Below, one piece after another: positions 47,702 through 57,600 of a DNA stretch of 64,000 nt (its first letter is position 1; every line of letters begins with the position of its first letter). Origin of the DNA: CAYYIS01 sp964470965 (GTDB taxonomy: Bacteria; JAAXHH01; JABIQT01); contig CAYYIS010000003.1 of assembly GCA_964470965.1 (NCBI GenBank), positions 62,001 through 126,000 of the forward strand, in the 5' to 3' direction. The notes beneath the pieces are model-generated. The model did no database searches and was not told where the DNA came from. It worked only from the letters and a program-made list of their open reading frames with translations. A program made the translations under genes and the position numbers.

Positions 47702-48524
47702 CTGGCAACCGAGAAAAAATACCTGGTGGTCATCTGCCCTGACCACCAGGCGATCGCCCGGGCCGTTGCCGGGGAAATCGTCGATTACATACAGGGACAG
47801 GAGGAAAAAGGAGAGCAGGCGGTCCTCGGCCTGGCGACTGGTTCAACACCGATCGGTGTCTACGGGGAGCTGGTCGCCCGGCACAAGATGGGTATCAGTT
47901 TTTCCCATGTAGTCACCATTCAACCTTGACGAATACTTCCCGATGTCGCCGCAATCCCGCCAGAGTTAAAACCGGTATCTGGATGCACACCTATTCGATC
48001 ACCTGAATATACCCAAGGAGCAAATTTTTATACCGCGAGGTGATCTTCCACCGGAAGACGTTGGTGAGCACTGTCGCTGGTACGAGGATCAGATCAAGAA
48101 AGCCGGCGGCATCGGCATTCAGATTCTCGGTATTGGTCGTACAGGGCATATCGGATTCAATGAACCCGGTTCGCTTCCGGATAACCGCACCAGATCGATT
48201 CGGCTCGATGAGATGACCCGAAAAGATGCGGGAGCCGATTTCTTCGGGGAAGAAAATGTCCCGCTGGAAGCCGTAACCATGGGGGTCGGAACCATCCTTG
48301 GTGCACGCCGGATCATCCTTATTGCCACCGGTGAGCATAAGGCGCACATCATTCGTAGGTCGGTGGAAGGGGACATAAGGCCTCAGGTGGTGGCCAGTTT
48401 CCTGCAGCGGCATTCCAATGCCGTGATATATGTAGATCCCAGTGCTTCGGGAGAACTGACCAGGATCAAAACCCCTTGGCTGGACAACGATTATGTGGAA
48501 TGGACGCCGAAGCTGTCTCAATGA
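47702..48524 (+). pseudogene. nagB: Broken nagB part of a NagB-PIG-L fusion gene
   Basis: Glucosamine-6-phosphate deaminase residues are plain: LGLATGSTPIGVYGELV, then NLDEYFPMSPQSRQS, RYLDAHLFDHLNIPKEQIF, GIGRTGHIGFNEPGS and GVGTILGARRIILIATGEHK. The first part (frame of 47726) loses register at about 47918, where one extra base turns TTC-AAC into ATTCAAC. The second part has TAA at 47967-47969 where Tyr is expected, and TGA at 48522-48524 in frame with the following deacetylase. Three lesions mean that the gene is dead or badly sequenced. No good start codon is seen. Confidence 0.85.
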
Positions 48525-48611
48525 GCGGTCCTCTGGCTATCTGAAAAGGTTAAAAAGCCGATCCTCCATCTCCAGCGAAGAGACTATAACGAACATCCAC
48601 TGTATTCCCTT

Positions 48612-49550
48612 TTGGATACGGTGTATGACACCGATGAAATAAACGCCCGGATTTTCGATGAGATCCGTTCCAAAATCCGGGAGAAGGAAGATCTGTTTTC
48701 CGGTTCCAGGTGTCTGTGTTTCTCCCCACATCCGGACGACGACGTTATATCCATGGGCGGTACAATACTGAGCCTGTCCGATCAGGCTAACGACATAACG
48801 GTCGCTTACATGACCAGCGGAAATATAGCGGTATTCGATTCGGACTTTACCCGTCTGATCGATTTCATCCGGCTTACCTTCCAGGATTTGGACTGCGCCA
48901 ATGATGAATTCGATAAAATCGCTGACGAGGTATATAGGTTTTTGGGCAGCAAACAACCGGCACAGGTCGATATCCCGGAAGTTCAGACGCTGAAGTCCAA
49001 CATTCGAAGCTCCGAAGCCATCGCAGCAGCCCGGGTGGTGGGGGTGCCGCCGGAGAAAGCCAGGTTTCTGAATCTGCCGTTCTACCAGACGGGCCAGGTT
49101 ACCAAAAACCCGATCGGCGAAGACGACATCCGAATCATCCTTGATCTGTTGAACGAAATTGATCCGGATGTAATCTTCGTTGCAGGTGACCTTTCGGACC
49201 CGCACGGTACCCACAGGATGTGTAAGGAAGTCATCGACGCGGCACTGGCGAAGTTCGACAAGAAAAACCCGGAAGTATGGCTCTATCGGGGAGCCTGGCA
49301 GGAGTGGGAGGTGGATGAGGCGGACGTATTCGTGCCGCTGTCCTACGACGATATGGCCCGTAAGATTCAGGCCATATTCAGACACGAACCCCAGAAAGAC
49401 ACTGCCATGTTCCCGGGGGGCTACGACGAAAGGGAATTCTGGGAACGCGTACAGGACCGGAATGTCACTACTGCAAGTCGGCTCGACAATCTGGGTCTTC
49501 CACAGTATTACGCTATGGAAGCATTTGTGCTGGAACAGGTCGGCAAGTAA
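48612..49550 (+). CDS. PIG-L family deacetylase domain (C-terminal half of NagB-PIG-L fusion)
   Basis: The zinc motif CFSPHPDDDVISMGG is the AHPDD-type signature of LmbE/PIG-L N-acetyl-sugar deacetylases, and DPHGTHRMCKEVID supplies the third His. It is in the same frame as the nagB tail, with linker residues AVLWLSEKVKKPILHL between. So this is the second domain of a fusion known from FCB bacteria that handles N-acetylglucosamine derivatives. A TTG at 48612 could allow separate translation, but no ribosome site precedes it; it is probably a pseudogene remnant. Confidence 0.8.
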   Translation: MDTVYDTDEINARIFDEIRSKIREKEDLFSGSRCLCFSPHPDDDVISMGGTILSLSDQANDITVAYMTSGNIAVFDSDFTRLIDFIRLTFQDLDCANDEFDKIADEVYRFLGSKQPAQVDIPEVQTLKSNIRSSEAIAAARVVGVPPEKARFLNLPFYQTGQVTKNPIGEDDIRIILDLLNEIDPDVIFVAGDLSDPHGTHRMCKEVIDAALAKFDKKNPEVWLYRGAWQEWEVDEADVFVPLSYDDMARKIQAIFRHEPQKDTAMFPGGYDEREFWERVQDRNVTTASRLDNLGLPQYYAMEAFVLEQVGK

Positions 49551-50039
49551 CCCCTTAACTTAAACCCCGCCAATGTGTCGGCGGTTGTTATGGCATATGA
49601 GGATGACCACCGCACATCTCCAGCCGCAACAAACTGTTCCGTCTAACGGAACTATGGGTACCAGTCGTTCGGTTGGGGATGGGAAACAGTATTATCCTCA
49701 GACTGTAGACTGTGGCGGCCACAAAAATCACTCGGCATGGGGCAAGGGAGCAGATTAACACGCATCTCCCATTTTGGCCTCAAGGTGATGCCGTCTTCCA
49801 TCCCGTCCATAGCCCAGCCTTCGGCCATAGCCGTTTCTCCTGGGGTCCCGTCCTACTTCGACACCCGGAATTTATTGCCGAACAATTCATAGGAGACTCC
49901 GTGACGTCGTATTCCTCACCCCGTTTTGGCCTAGGAAGATGGACGATCAGAATGTAAAGACGTAGCTGATAGGACAGGGGTAGCCCCTGCGGATTATTAA
50001 TAACCTTAAATTTAAAGTCCGATTCGCTGCAATTTAGGA
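49551..50039. other. Intergenic region without recognised gene
   Basis: Only short frames without family features are present. A small GC-rich inverted repeat (CCGCC / GGCGG) near 49568-49586 is followed by TTGTT and might be a weak terminator for the deacetylase gene. Nothing else is supported. Confidence 0.45.
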
Positions 50040-52466
50040 GTGCAGTTCTGTATACCCATGCATACTACTGAACTTGACTATCCCGTCCTCGAACAGGAGG
50101 AAGGGCTTTTACTCGGCAACGGCGATCTTTCCGTCAGTATCTACCAGGCTTCGGATCAAATAATCTGGCGATTCGGTAAGAACGATGTATGGGACCGGCG
50201 GCTGGATCTTTCCGACTCTCCAAAACCAGCCCATATCGACGAAATTGCCCGCGGCGTGAAGGACGAAGGCTGGGTAAACAGTGGTTTTGTGGACGGGCAC
50301 GGTCAGGCTGGGCAGGGTGCCTCGGATCCACAGCGCATGCGGGAAATCTGCGATGGCTGGCCGGCCTATGCACGCCGGCCGTACCCATGCCCTAAACCGG
50401 TAGGTGAACTGGCTCTCCACCTTCCCGCGGATCAAAGCGGTTTCAGGATCCGGCAGCGGCTGACGATAGAGCAGAATACCGTGGCGATTCGGTGTTCATG
50501 GGACAGCGGGGCCGTTATTAATCTGGAATGTTTCGTGCCGCCGTCACCTAACGTCCTGGTCGTCACCTGGACAGTCGAAAACTGGACATTCGAAACCGCC
50601 ACTGCCAGCCAGGTGCCGGTTTGGTTCTCGTTGTACCGCTGGAACGACCCGACCATCGAAGCGTTTGTATCGGAACTCTTCGCCCGTACCCGGTTCCAGG
50701 CGCTGCCGGGCGCTATAAACACCGGCCGGACATCGCCGCTACCGGTTCCTATAGTGCGTGAGGTTGATGGACAGCCGATCATCGAGCAGTCGTTTCCGCC
50801 CGATTTGAGATTCGCCGGGGGATTCCGATATTACCTGGCGCCGTTTGTCACCGGACTGACGCTCGAGGCGATCAAGCCGAGCGCCAGTGACGAAGCCCGT
50901 CTACACATCAAGGGCGATTCCGCGGTACTGGAAGGCGTTCTAGCTGTTGCCGTTCCCACGAGTACGGACGCGGGCGGAGCCGATGCCGAACTCGCCCGTA
51001 TCGTCGCGCCACTCCAGAAGGAGCCTTTCGAGGTCATAAGGCAGTGGCGTCAGGACACCGAGATGGGGGCACAGGCGTTCTGGAGCCGGTCTTCTGTGTC
51101 GATCGCCGATACCTTTATGGAACGCGTCTGGTACGAGACACTCCATGTCCGCCGCTGCGCCTACAGATCTGACGTGATCGCGCCCGGACTTATGATGCCG
51201 AGTACTGTAGGGGATTATTCCTTGTGGCATGGCGACTACCATACAAACTACAACTACCAGTCTCCTTTCTGGGGTGACTATTCTGCTAACCAGGTGGACC
51301 TGGGAGACGCGTTCTTTCCGGGTATGCGGTATATTATCGAAAATGGTCGGAAACTGGCTAGCGACTGGTGGGACTGCCGCGGTACGTTCATCCAACTTAC
51401 CGGCTATCCATTTGAAATAGAGGGCGACCCTTACGGCACCGGGCCACTGAGCCGACTGGCCTACATGACCGGTTGGATTGCCAGCCATTACTGGTGGCGA
51501 TATGTGTTTACGATGGATACGGAATGGCTGGCAGATGAGGGCTATCCGGTTATTCGTGATTGCGCGCAGTTCTACACTGATTTTCTTGAGAAGTGGGACG
51601 ATGACCTGTACCACGCGTTTCCGTCCGGACAGGGAGAATCATTCTTTACGGGCACTTCCGTGGATTATACGGACCGCCCTCAGGTGATACGGCACATCCG
51701 GTTCTGTCTGCAAATGGCGCTGGAAGCAGCACAAAAACTGGATACGGACAGTGACCTTGCACAGCAGTGGCGCGAGCGCCTGGACCACCTGGTTATGGTC
51801 GATGATCTCGATGCACTGTCGTTCAGTGACGAGGAGCGGAGACGTCATGTTCTGAATTCGCCTGAATTCATCTCGTACGATGAGGGAAACATCGAACGTC
51901 CTGGCAGCCCGCCTCAATGCTTGGATATGTCCACTTCGAATCCCTTGTGGCGCGGGTATTTCGGTCAATTCCCATGGAAGCTGATGATCGCCATGCGCAA
52001 CGGGGTGTACGACGCGGACCGTGATTTTGATGCGGTCCGTGCACATATCCTGCGGTGGCGGATGCCCAACGGCGCCATGCGGGGAATGGCCGCCGGCGAC
52101 TGGGGACGTACGGGCATCTTCACCGAAAGCCTGGGCATCCTGGCGCCGCTACAGGAGATGATGCTGCAGAGCTGGGACGGTGCCATCCGGGTTTTCCCGG
52201 CATGGCCGAAACACCAGAATGCCTCGTTCACCACCCTCCGTGCCGAACACGCCTTCCTGGTCAGCGCCTCCTGGCGAGACGGCGCCGTGGAGATGCTGAC
52301 CGTGCACAGCGTAGCCGGGGCACAGTGCCGGGTGGCTATACCATGGGACGGAGGCATGGGCGTATACGATGAGACTGATGAGAAGATCGACACCACAATG
52401 GAGCCTGATGACATCGCTGTATTTCAAACACGAGCAGGAAATACCTATCACTTGAAATGTATTTAG
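50040..52466 (+). CDS. Glycoside hydrolase, GH95-like (alpha/alpha)6 barrel
   Basis: 808 aa. The N-terminal beta-domain has EEGLLLGNGDLSVSIYQASD, close to the start of GH95 enzymes. The barrel part shows WHGDYHTNYNYQSPFWGDYS, then YMTGWIASHYWWRYVFTMDT and GAMRGMAAGDWGRTGIFTES. The C-terminus MLLQSWDGAIRVFPAWP is typical of GH95-type proteins. It probably releases a terminal sugar (fucose or galactose), but the exact activity is uncertain. No signal peptide is seen. GTG 50040 abuts AGGAG, while ATG 50058 is 18 nt from it, so the start is unclear. Confidence 0.8.
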   Translation: MQFCIPMHTTELDYPVLEQEEGLLLGNGDLSVSIYQASDQIIWRFGKNDVWDRRLDLSDSPKPAHIDEIARGVKDEGWVNSGFVDGHGQAGQGASDPQRMREICDGWPAYARRPYPCPKPVGELALHLPADQSGFRIRQRLTIEQNTVAIRCSWDSGAVINLECFVPPSPNVLVVTWTVENWTFETATASQVPVWFSLYRWNDPTIEAFVSELFARTRFQALPGAINTGRTSPLPVPIVREVDGQPIIEQSFPPDLRFAGGFRYYLAPFVTGLTLEAIKPSASDEARLHIKGDSAVLEGVLAVAVPTSTDAGGADAELARIVAPLQKEPFEVIRQWRQDTEMGAQAFWSRSSVSIADTFMERVWYETLHVRRCAYRSDVIAPGLMMPSTVGDYSLWHGDYHTNYNYQSPFWGDYSANQVDLGDAFFPGMRYIIENGRKLASDWWDCRGTFIQLTGYPFEIEGDPYGTGPLSRLAYMTGWIASHYWWRYVFTMDTEWLADEGYPVIRDCAQFYTDFLEKWDDDLYHAFPSGQGESFFTGTSVDYTDRPQVIRHIRFCLQMALEAAQKLDTDSDLAQQWRERLDHLVMVDDLDALSFSDEERRRHVLNSPEFISYDEGNIERPGSPPQCLDMSTSNPLWRGYFGQFPWKLMIAMRNGVYDADRDFDAVRAHILRWRMPNGAMRGMAAGDWGRTGIFTESLGILAPLQEMMLQSWDGAIRVFPAWPKHQNASFTTLRAEHAFLVSASWRDGAVEMLTVHSVAGAQCRVAIPWDGGMGVYDETDEKIDTTMEPDDIAVFQTRAGNTYHLKCI

Positions 52467-52476
52467 AGGATCGACT

Positions 52477-53277
52477 ATGGAATACCCGGATTTATCCACG
52501 GAATACCCTCTGACCCCCGAACAGATCGAAGCCTACCGCCGTGACGGCCATGTGTCGCTGCCCGGTGTCTGTTCTCCTGAAGAAGTTGCTGTGTTCCGGG
52601 AGGCGATTACCGAAGCGGCCTATGCCAATTTCCCTGATAAAGCAGACCTTGAAGAAAACCGGCCTTTTCTGCAGACGCTCAATCTTCGATTCAAACATGA
52701 AGGCGTGAAAGCTTTTGTACTCTCCCGGCGATTCGGACAGATCGTGGCTCGGCTCAACGGTGTCAACGCGGTGCGCATTTTTCATGAGCAGGCGCTCTTC
52801 AAAGAACCAGGTTCCGGGCTCAGTGCCTGGCACCAGGATCAGTATTACTGGCCGCTGGCCACCGAGCAGGCGACCGGCATGTGGATGCCCCTGACGGATG
52901 TGACTATGGATATGGGACCGATCTGTTTTGCGACTGGCTCGCACCGGGTAGGATACATGGGGCATTACAGTATTTCCGATGAAGCGCAGGACGTGTTCGG
53001 CGGTGTCATAAAAGAGAAAGGCTGGCAGGTGCATCAGGCACCCATGAAGGCGGGCGACGCCACGTTCCACAACGCTTGGCTCATCCACGGCGCGACAGCG
53101 AACCGATCGACCGCCATGCGCGAGGCTATGATCGTGACCTTTTATCCGGACGGCACACGGGTAGATGAGCTGATAAACCCCAGCCGGGTAAATGACGCAA
53201 AAGTGTTCCTGGGCGGACGAATTCCGGGTGAGCTGGCCGACAGTGAACTGAACGAGGTGGTGTACCGAAACGAATGA
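52477..53277 (+). CDS. Phytanoyl-CoA dioxygenase (PhyH) family protein
   Basis: The iron ligands are in SAWHQDQYYWPLA (His-x-Asp) and the distal HNAWLIHGATANRS, with Arg in the following MREAMIV. The PEQIEAYRRDGHVSLPGV start is standard for the family. 266 aa. It begins 10 nt after the glycosidase stop with GAGGA before the ATG, so the two are likely co-transcribed and may act on one substrate chain. Confidence 0.92.
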   Translation: MEYPDLSTEYPLTPEQIEAYRRDGHVSLPGVCSPEEVAVFREAITEAAYANFPDKADLEENRPFLQTLNLRFKHEGVKAFVLSRRFGQIVARLNGVNAVRIFHEQALFKEPGSGLSAWHQDQYYWPLATEQATGMWMPLTDVTMDMGPICFATGSHRVGYMGHYSISDEAQDVFGGVIKEKGWQVHQAPMKAGDATFHNAWLIHGATANRSTAMREAMIVTFYPDGTRVDELINPSRVNDAKVFLGGRIPGELADSELNEVVYRNE

Positions 53278-53488
53278 TTACCTGATAATCAGCCGGGTAA
53301 AAATGTCCTCACGAATCAATCGACTGACACCTGCCCCTCTGGCCGCGAAGCCGAAGGCATATTGCAAAACCACCATGATCGGCAGCTTTGACAAATTCGA
53401 TCAGGGCCGTATCGGTGCCCTTCCCGCCAGACACGACCGGTCCGATTCGGGCGATGTGGTCGTTTGGATGCTCGCGGTTCAGCGTGAT

Positions 53489-55885
53489 TTATATTTCGAT
53501 CTCCAAGCCCTGCGACAGGGTTTTCGTATCCTGCATGCCCATATCCCGGCCGTTGATCGTAACATGTTGACCCGCTCCGGATAATCGTCCGAATTTGACT
53601 AGGATCGCACGGTTTTCTGTATACGGAAAGGGCAGATCAGAAAGCGCATTTGTGACATTCAGTTCAATCCGATCCGAGTCCCACTGCACGATGTCAGCAG
53701 ATACGCCATCGATCGGCACCACCCTGTGTTCTGATCCGTCCACCCATACACTTCCAAATCGCCTTTCCAGGAAGGCGCTCGCGCCCAGGCCGCCTCCCGG
53801 TCCCCAGTTGAAGCCGGTCCAGCCACCGCCTTCGCCTGTCATAACGTGGGGCGAGAAATGCATGATACTCTCCGGCGATAACCCTCTTCCTGTTTCAACC
53901 GTGATTCCTTCCACTTGATTGACCCGGTAGTCGTTGATACCGTTACTATGGTTTTCGGGCATATCCATAGCGGCAAACGCGGCCCGGCAGGCGGCCACCG
54001 CCCGCTCGAGATAGTCGAGGTTGCCTGTGGCATCATAATAGTCGATATAGGTGGGCACCACGCGGGACTGGCGGCCATCGTTCCACTCACCGTCGCAATT
54101 CATCACGCCGAAACCTCCGTACATATAAGCAGGACCAAATCGATTGGGAGCCCAGACTTGCTGGAACATGGACAGCAGGCTCAGGCAGTATTCTCCGTGA
54201 GAGAACCAGGCATCGTCGTCCGTCAGTCGGTACAGCGCCAGAAAATGATCGGCCGCCCACTGGATCGCGAGGGTATTCATCGGTGGTATGCCGGTCAGCG
54301 GATCGAGCCAGTGGAGCGCTTTGGGGGCGCAGGAATAGAACACTTCGAAGTCAAAGAACTGGGTGCGGGGCAGAATCTCTCGTACAAGAAAGTCGCCCGC
54401 GGCAATGGCGGCACGCCGCGTATTCGTATCGCCTGTCAGCAAGGCCATCTTCGCCAGGACCGCCCCCCCGATCGCGGTCGGCGCGCTTTCTTTGAGTTGT
54501 GGTGCCGGCCTGAGGTCCGCATCGTAGTAGGTCGGTATCGCCCCTGAAGGAAGCTGCGCCTGCTCCAGGAAACGGCAGAAGCCGGTAATCTTGCGCTCGA
54601 TGTGGTCCTGCCTTCCCAGTTCAGGGTAGTAATCGTGCCAGTACAGCATCCACCAGGCGCTTACCCCCATGGCTTGCAGGTCGTACCCATCGAATGGATA
54701 GGCGGGCCAACAGGTCCAATACAGGGAGCCTTCCCAGGCACTGGATTCAAAGTTGTAAACGCAGGAGAATGCCCCGTTTTTTTCGGGTGCGGAAAGGCTA
54801 AGTGCCAGGATACCTTCCCCGATCTTCTTCAGATGATCGTCCTGCCATTTGCAGCCGTAGTGGTAAATGCCGAACCCAGGGTGGAGATCGTTCTCCCAGG
54901 CATGGAAGTTGGCCCCCCGGCGCCAGACATTGTTAAGGCCGTAGCGGGTTTCACCGGCGGACGTGACTGGCGTCGCCAACCGTTTCAATTCATAGGCATA
55001 TGTATACTGTTCCCCATATACTTCGAACGGCAGTATCTGAGGCCGGATATCCTTTAAGTATTCCCGCCCATATTTTCTCCACAGTAATTCCGTCAATTCC
55101 TTCATGACGGTATGGGGAGAGTCGGAGCGGCCGATCAGCAGGTCGAAGCCGTAAGTGAAGGTGCCGGGCAGGATGGGTGTCATCTTATCATCTTCCGCCG
55201 TGAACACATGTCCATCGGGACGCCAGGAGCAGATGCCGTATGACAGGCGCGGCTGCCCGAAGGCTTTACCGCTGCCCGGGTGGTGCCAGGATCTCAAATC
55301 CAGGGCATGAGGCAGGTCCGGATGCTGACTTATGGCATCCAAATCCGGTACGATAGCCGCATACAACCCATGTGCGAGTACGACGGCGGCCGGGGAGCGG
55401 AAGAACCAGTCGCCGATAACGTGTTCTTCCTTACCGTGAAGGCCGGGCAACCAGGCAAAGTCCAGTGGCAGGGCATACCCCATGCCCCGGCCGTCGGGCA
55501 TGAAATAGAAATGGCTCATCAATCGCTCAAGTTGTGTGGAATTGCGGGATACAGTATCCCTCACTGTGACCGATAGATGGTTCGGGGCGACCAGGGTGAT
55601 CCGTTCTTCCAGTTGATGATCGCCGTGGGTGCCGTTCAGGACCAGTTGATTCTGCTCATGGGTGTATGACTCCGTAAACAGCGGACCGTCCGCCTGGTTT
55701 GCAGGACGAATTTCGATATCTTCCACGGAAAGCCCCGTATGTTTTTCCCAAGGACAGAGTTTGGTTTCGGCCTGATTGGACAGGGTCGTTCGCCACCCTT
55801 TCTGTGGATCGAGCACATCAAATCGTAGGAGCAAACCACCGTCTTGATCGACGGTCTGAACCCGTAGGGAATGATCCTCAATCAT
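53489..55885 (-). CDS. Large uncharacterised protein, alpha/alpha-barrel glycosidase-like
   Basis: 798 aa from ATG 55885, which has GGAGAAA 9-10 nt upstream. The longer frame from TTG 55969 lacks a ribosome site. A beta-rich N-terminal half (about 1-270) is followed by many Trp/Tyr-rich helical repeats such as GSLYWTCWPAYPFDGYD, SAWWMLYWHDYYPELGR and AIQWAADHFLALYRLTDDDA, as in (alpha/alpha) toroid glycosidases and polysaccharide lyases. A C-terminal beta-sandwich follows. No family can be named with confidence and no signal peptide is visible. Probably acts on an oligosaccharide. Confidence 0.72.
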   Translation of the reverse strand: MIEDHSLRVQTVDQDGGLLLRFDVLDPQKGWRTTLSNQAETKLCPWEKHTGLSVEDIEIRPANQADGPLFTESYTHEQNQLVLNGTHGDHQLEERITLVAPNHLSVTVRDTVSRNSTQLERLMSHFYFMPDGRGMGYALPLDFAWLPGLHGKEEHVIGDWFFRSPAAVVLAHGLYAAIVPDLDAISQHPDLPHALDLRSWHHPGSGKAFGQPRLSYGICSWRPDGHVFTAEDDKMTPILPGTFTYGFDLLIGRSDSPHTVMKELTELLWRKYGREYLKDIRPQILPFEVYGEQYTYAYELKRLATPVTSAGETRYGLNNVWRRGANFHAWENDLHPGFGIYHYGCKWQDDHLKKIGEGILALSLSAPEKNGAFSCVYNFESSAWEGSLYWTCWPAYPFDGYDLQAMGVSAWWMLYWHDYYPELGRQDHIERKITGFCRFLEQAQLPSGAIPTYYDADLRPAPQLKESAPTAIGGAVLAKMALLTGDTNTRRAAIAAGDFLVREILPRTQFFDFEVFYSCAPKALHWLDPLTGIPPMNTLAIQWAADHFLALYRLTDDDAWFSHGEYCLSLLSMFQQVWAPNRFGPAYMYGGFGVMNCDGEWNDGRQSRVVPTYIDYYDATGNLDYLERAVAACRAAFAAMDMPENHSNGINDYRVNQVEGITVETGRGLSPESIMHFSPHVMTGEGGGWTGFNWGPGGGLGASAFLERRFGSVWVDGSEHRVVPIDGVSADIVQWDSDRIELNVTNALSDLPFPYTENRAILVKFGRLSGAGQHVTINGRDMGMQDTKTLSQGLEIEI

Positions 55886-55969
55886 CAATATAATTTCTCC
55901 TGCGTTTGGCTCTGATGTTTCCAATCTGAATGGATTCGAAAAGATATACACACGTTCAACCGGTGACAA

Positions 55970-56285
55970 GAATGATATCGAAGAAGCGTGCTCACAAAGA
56001 ATATGAACTGGATTAAAATCAGGTCTTGACGATCGGAGTCATGATATTCATATTGATAAAGTTAATCCCTGAAAAAACACCTGTGAAACCGGGATATGTG
56101 TTCCTGTTTTTGTATTTTTATATATCGGTTCAAGAGTTTCATTGCACGTGGGTATATAACGATGGGTGCATCGGACCTTGCCTTCAATTGCAGATATTTA
56201 TCATACGAGTTAAAAGCAATCATGATTTCTCAACCGTGTCTTCAAGTCACTCGGGAGGCTGATCATTTGTAAAGGAGGAAGACCT
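55970..56285. other. Divergent intergenic region
   Basis: Separates the large reverse-strand gene from the beta-propeller lipoprotein gene. No coding frame was recognised. AAAGGAGGAAG just before ATG 56286 is a strong ribosome site. Promoters are expected on both strands, but no convincing hexamer pair was chosen. Confidence 0.45.
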
Positions 56286-57470
56286 ATGAAATGGATGCGT
56301 TGTATTCTTATAGGTGTTGCGGCACTCACCCTCACGGTCGCATGCGGTGGTGGCGGTGGGGAACAGGCTCCGGCGGCGACTTCCGACGGCGGCGTGCAGG
56401 CGCCCATGTTCGAGGTAGATCCCATGTGGCCGAAGCCACTGCCCAACCACTGGGTACTGGGTTCAACTATCGGCGTTGCAGTGGATGCCGAGGACCACGT
56501 CTGGATCGTCCATCGCGGGAACGGCAACGCCAGGACCGAGTTGGGTGCGGCACAGGATCCGCCTACCGGTGAATGCTGCATTCCGGCGCCGAATATCCTT
56601 CAATTCGACCAGGAAGGGAACCTTCTCAGTTCCTGGGGGGGACCCGGAGACGGGTACGACTGGCCCCAGTCAAATCACGGCATTGGGGTAGATCCCATGG
56701 GCAACCTCTGGATCGGCGGCAATGGTGGTGACGATTCCCATATTCTGGTATTTGCCCAGGACGGTACGTTCCTGAGGCAGATCGGCAAACCGGGCATGAA
56801 GAACGGCAGCCACGACAAAGAGAACTTCGGCCGCGTGGCCAAGATTTCCTTCGATGCGGCAGCCAACGAAGCATACCTGGCCGACGGCTACCTCAACAAG
56901 CGTGTTGCGGTGGTCGACATCACCAGCGGCGAATTCAAACGCTACTGGGGCGCTTACGGCAACGAGCCGGACGATGCCGACCTGGGACGCTATAATCCGG
57001 ACGAACCGCTTGTCCAGCAATTCCGCAATCCGGTGCACGCGGCCGAACCGTCCGACGACGGATTTGTGTATGTGTGTGACCGCCCGAACAACCGGGTTCA
57101 GGTGTTCCAGAAAGACGGTACCTACGTGGACGAGATGATTGTCGCGCCGAGAACCCTGGGCGATGGCGCCACCTGGGACATCTCATTCTCGAAAGATCCC
57201 GAACAGAAGTATCTCTACCTCGCCGATGGCAAGAACATGAAAGTCTACATCATAGAACGTAAGACTCTGAAGATCCTCACCAGTTTCGGTGACGGCGGCC
57301 GCCAGCCCGGACAGTTCTTCGCGGTACACAGCATCGCCACCGATTCCAAAGGCAATATCTACACGACCGAAACGTACGAAGGCAAACGCGTGCAGAAGTT
57401 CGTGTACAAGGGCGTGGGACCTGTTCCGTCGGAGAATCAGGGCGTTGTGTGGCCCAAGACGGCGGACTAG
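56286..57470 (+). CDS. Beta-propeller lipoprotein (NHL / peptidyl-amidoglycolate-lyase-like)
   Basis: The lipobox gives Cys20 (TLTVAC). NHL-type blades follow: GVAVDAEDHVWIVHRGNGNA, ILQFDQEGNLLSSWGGPGDG, GIGVDPMGNLWIGGNGGDD, VYVCDRPNNRVQVFQKDG and IATDSKGNIYTTETYEGKR, i.e. a six-bladed propeller. The closest animal relatives are peptidylglycine lyases, but bacterial homologues are mostly of unknown role; a periplasmic binding or lyase function is possible. 394 aa. A strong ribosome site precedes it. Confidence 0.85.
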   Translation: MKWMRCILIGVAALTLTVACGGGGGEQAPAATSDGGVQAPMFEVDPMWPKPLPNHWVLGSTIGVAVDAEDHVWIVHRGNGNARTELGAAQDPPTGECCIPAPNILQFDQEGNLLSSWGGPGDGYDWPQSNHGIGVDPMGNLWIGGNGGDDSHILVFAQDGTFLRQIGKPGMKNGSHDKENFGRVAKISFDAAANEAYLADGYLNKRVAVVDITSGEFKRYWGAYGNEPDDADLGRYNPDEPLVQQFRNPVHAAEPSDDGFVYVCDRPNNRVQVFQKDGTYVDEMIVAPRTLGDGATWDISFSKDPEQKYLYLADGKNMKVYIIERKTLKILTSFGDGGRQPGQFFAVHSIATDSKGNIYTTETYEGKRVQKFVYKGVGPVPSENQGVVWPKTAD

Positions 57471-57494
57471 AGCGTAAGTTGCCTGTTGTTAATG

Positions 57495-57553
57495 ACAAAG
57501 CGCGGTTGAAGGTCAGAGGCGTGCAAGGGACGCCAGCCTTGACCGCGCTTTGT
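57495..57553. terminator. Structured hairpin downstream of the propeller gene
   Basis: ACAAAGCGCGGT (57495-57506) pairs perfectly with ACCGCGCTTTGT (57542-57553). Inside the 35-nt loop are nested AAGG/CCTT and GGCGT/ACGCC stems. The long branched hairpin lies right after the stop and probably acts as a terminator or an mRNA-stabilising element. Confidence 0.6.
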
Positions 57554-57600
57554 ATCGTAATGGCCTATTAGTAAATATCACGCATAGGTAAAAATTCAGT

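Noticed and set aside
49573..49957. Short forward frames in the gap before the GH95-like gene
   Set aside because: No ribosome sites, no family-like motifs, odd composition; probably chance frames.
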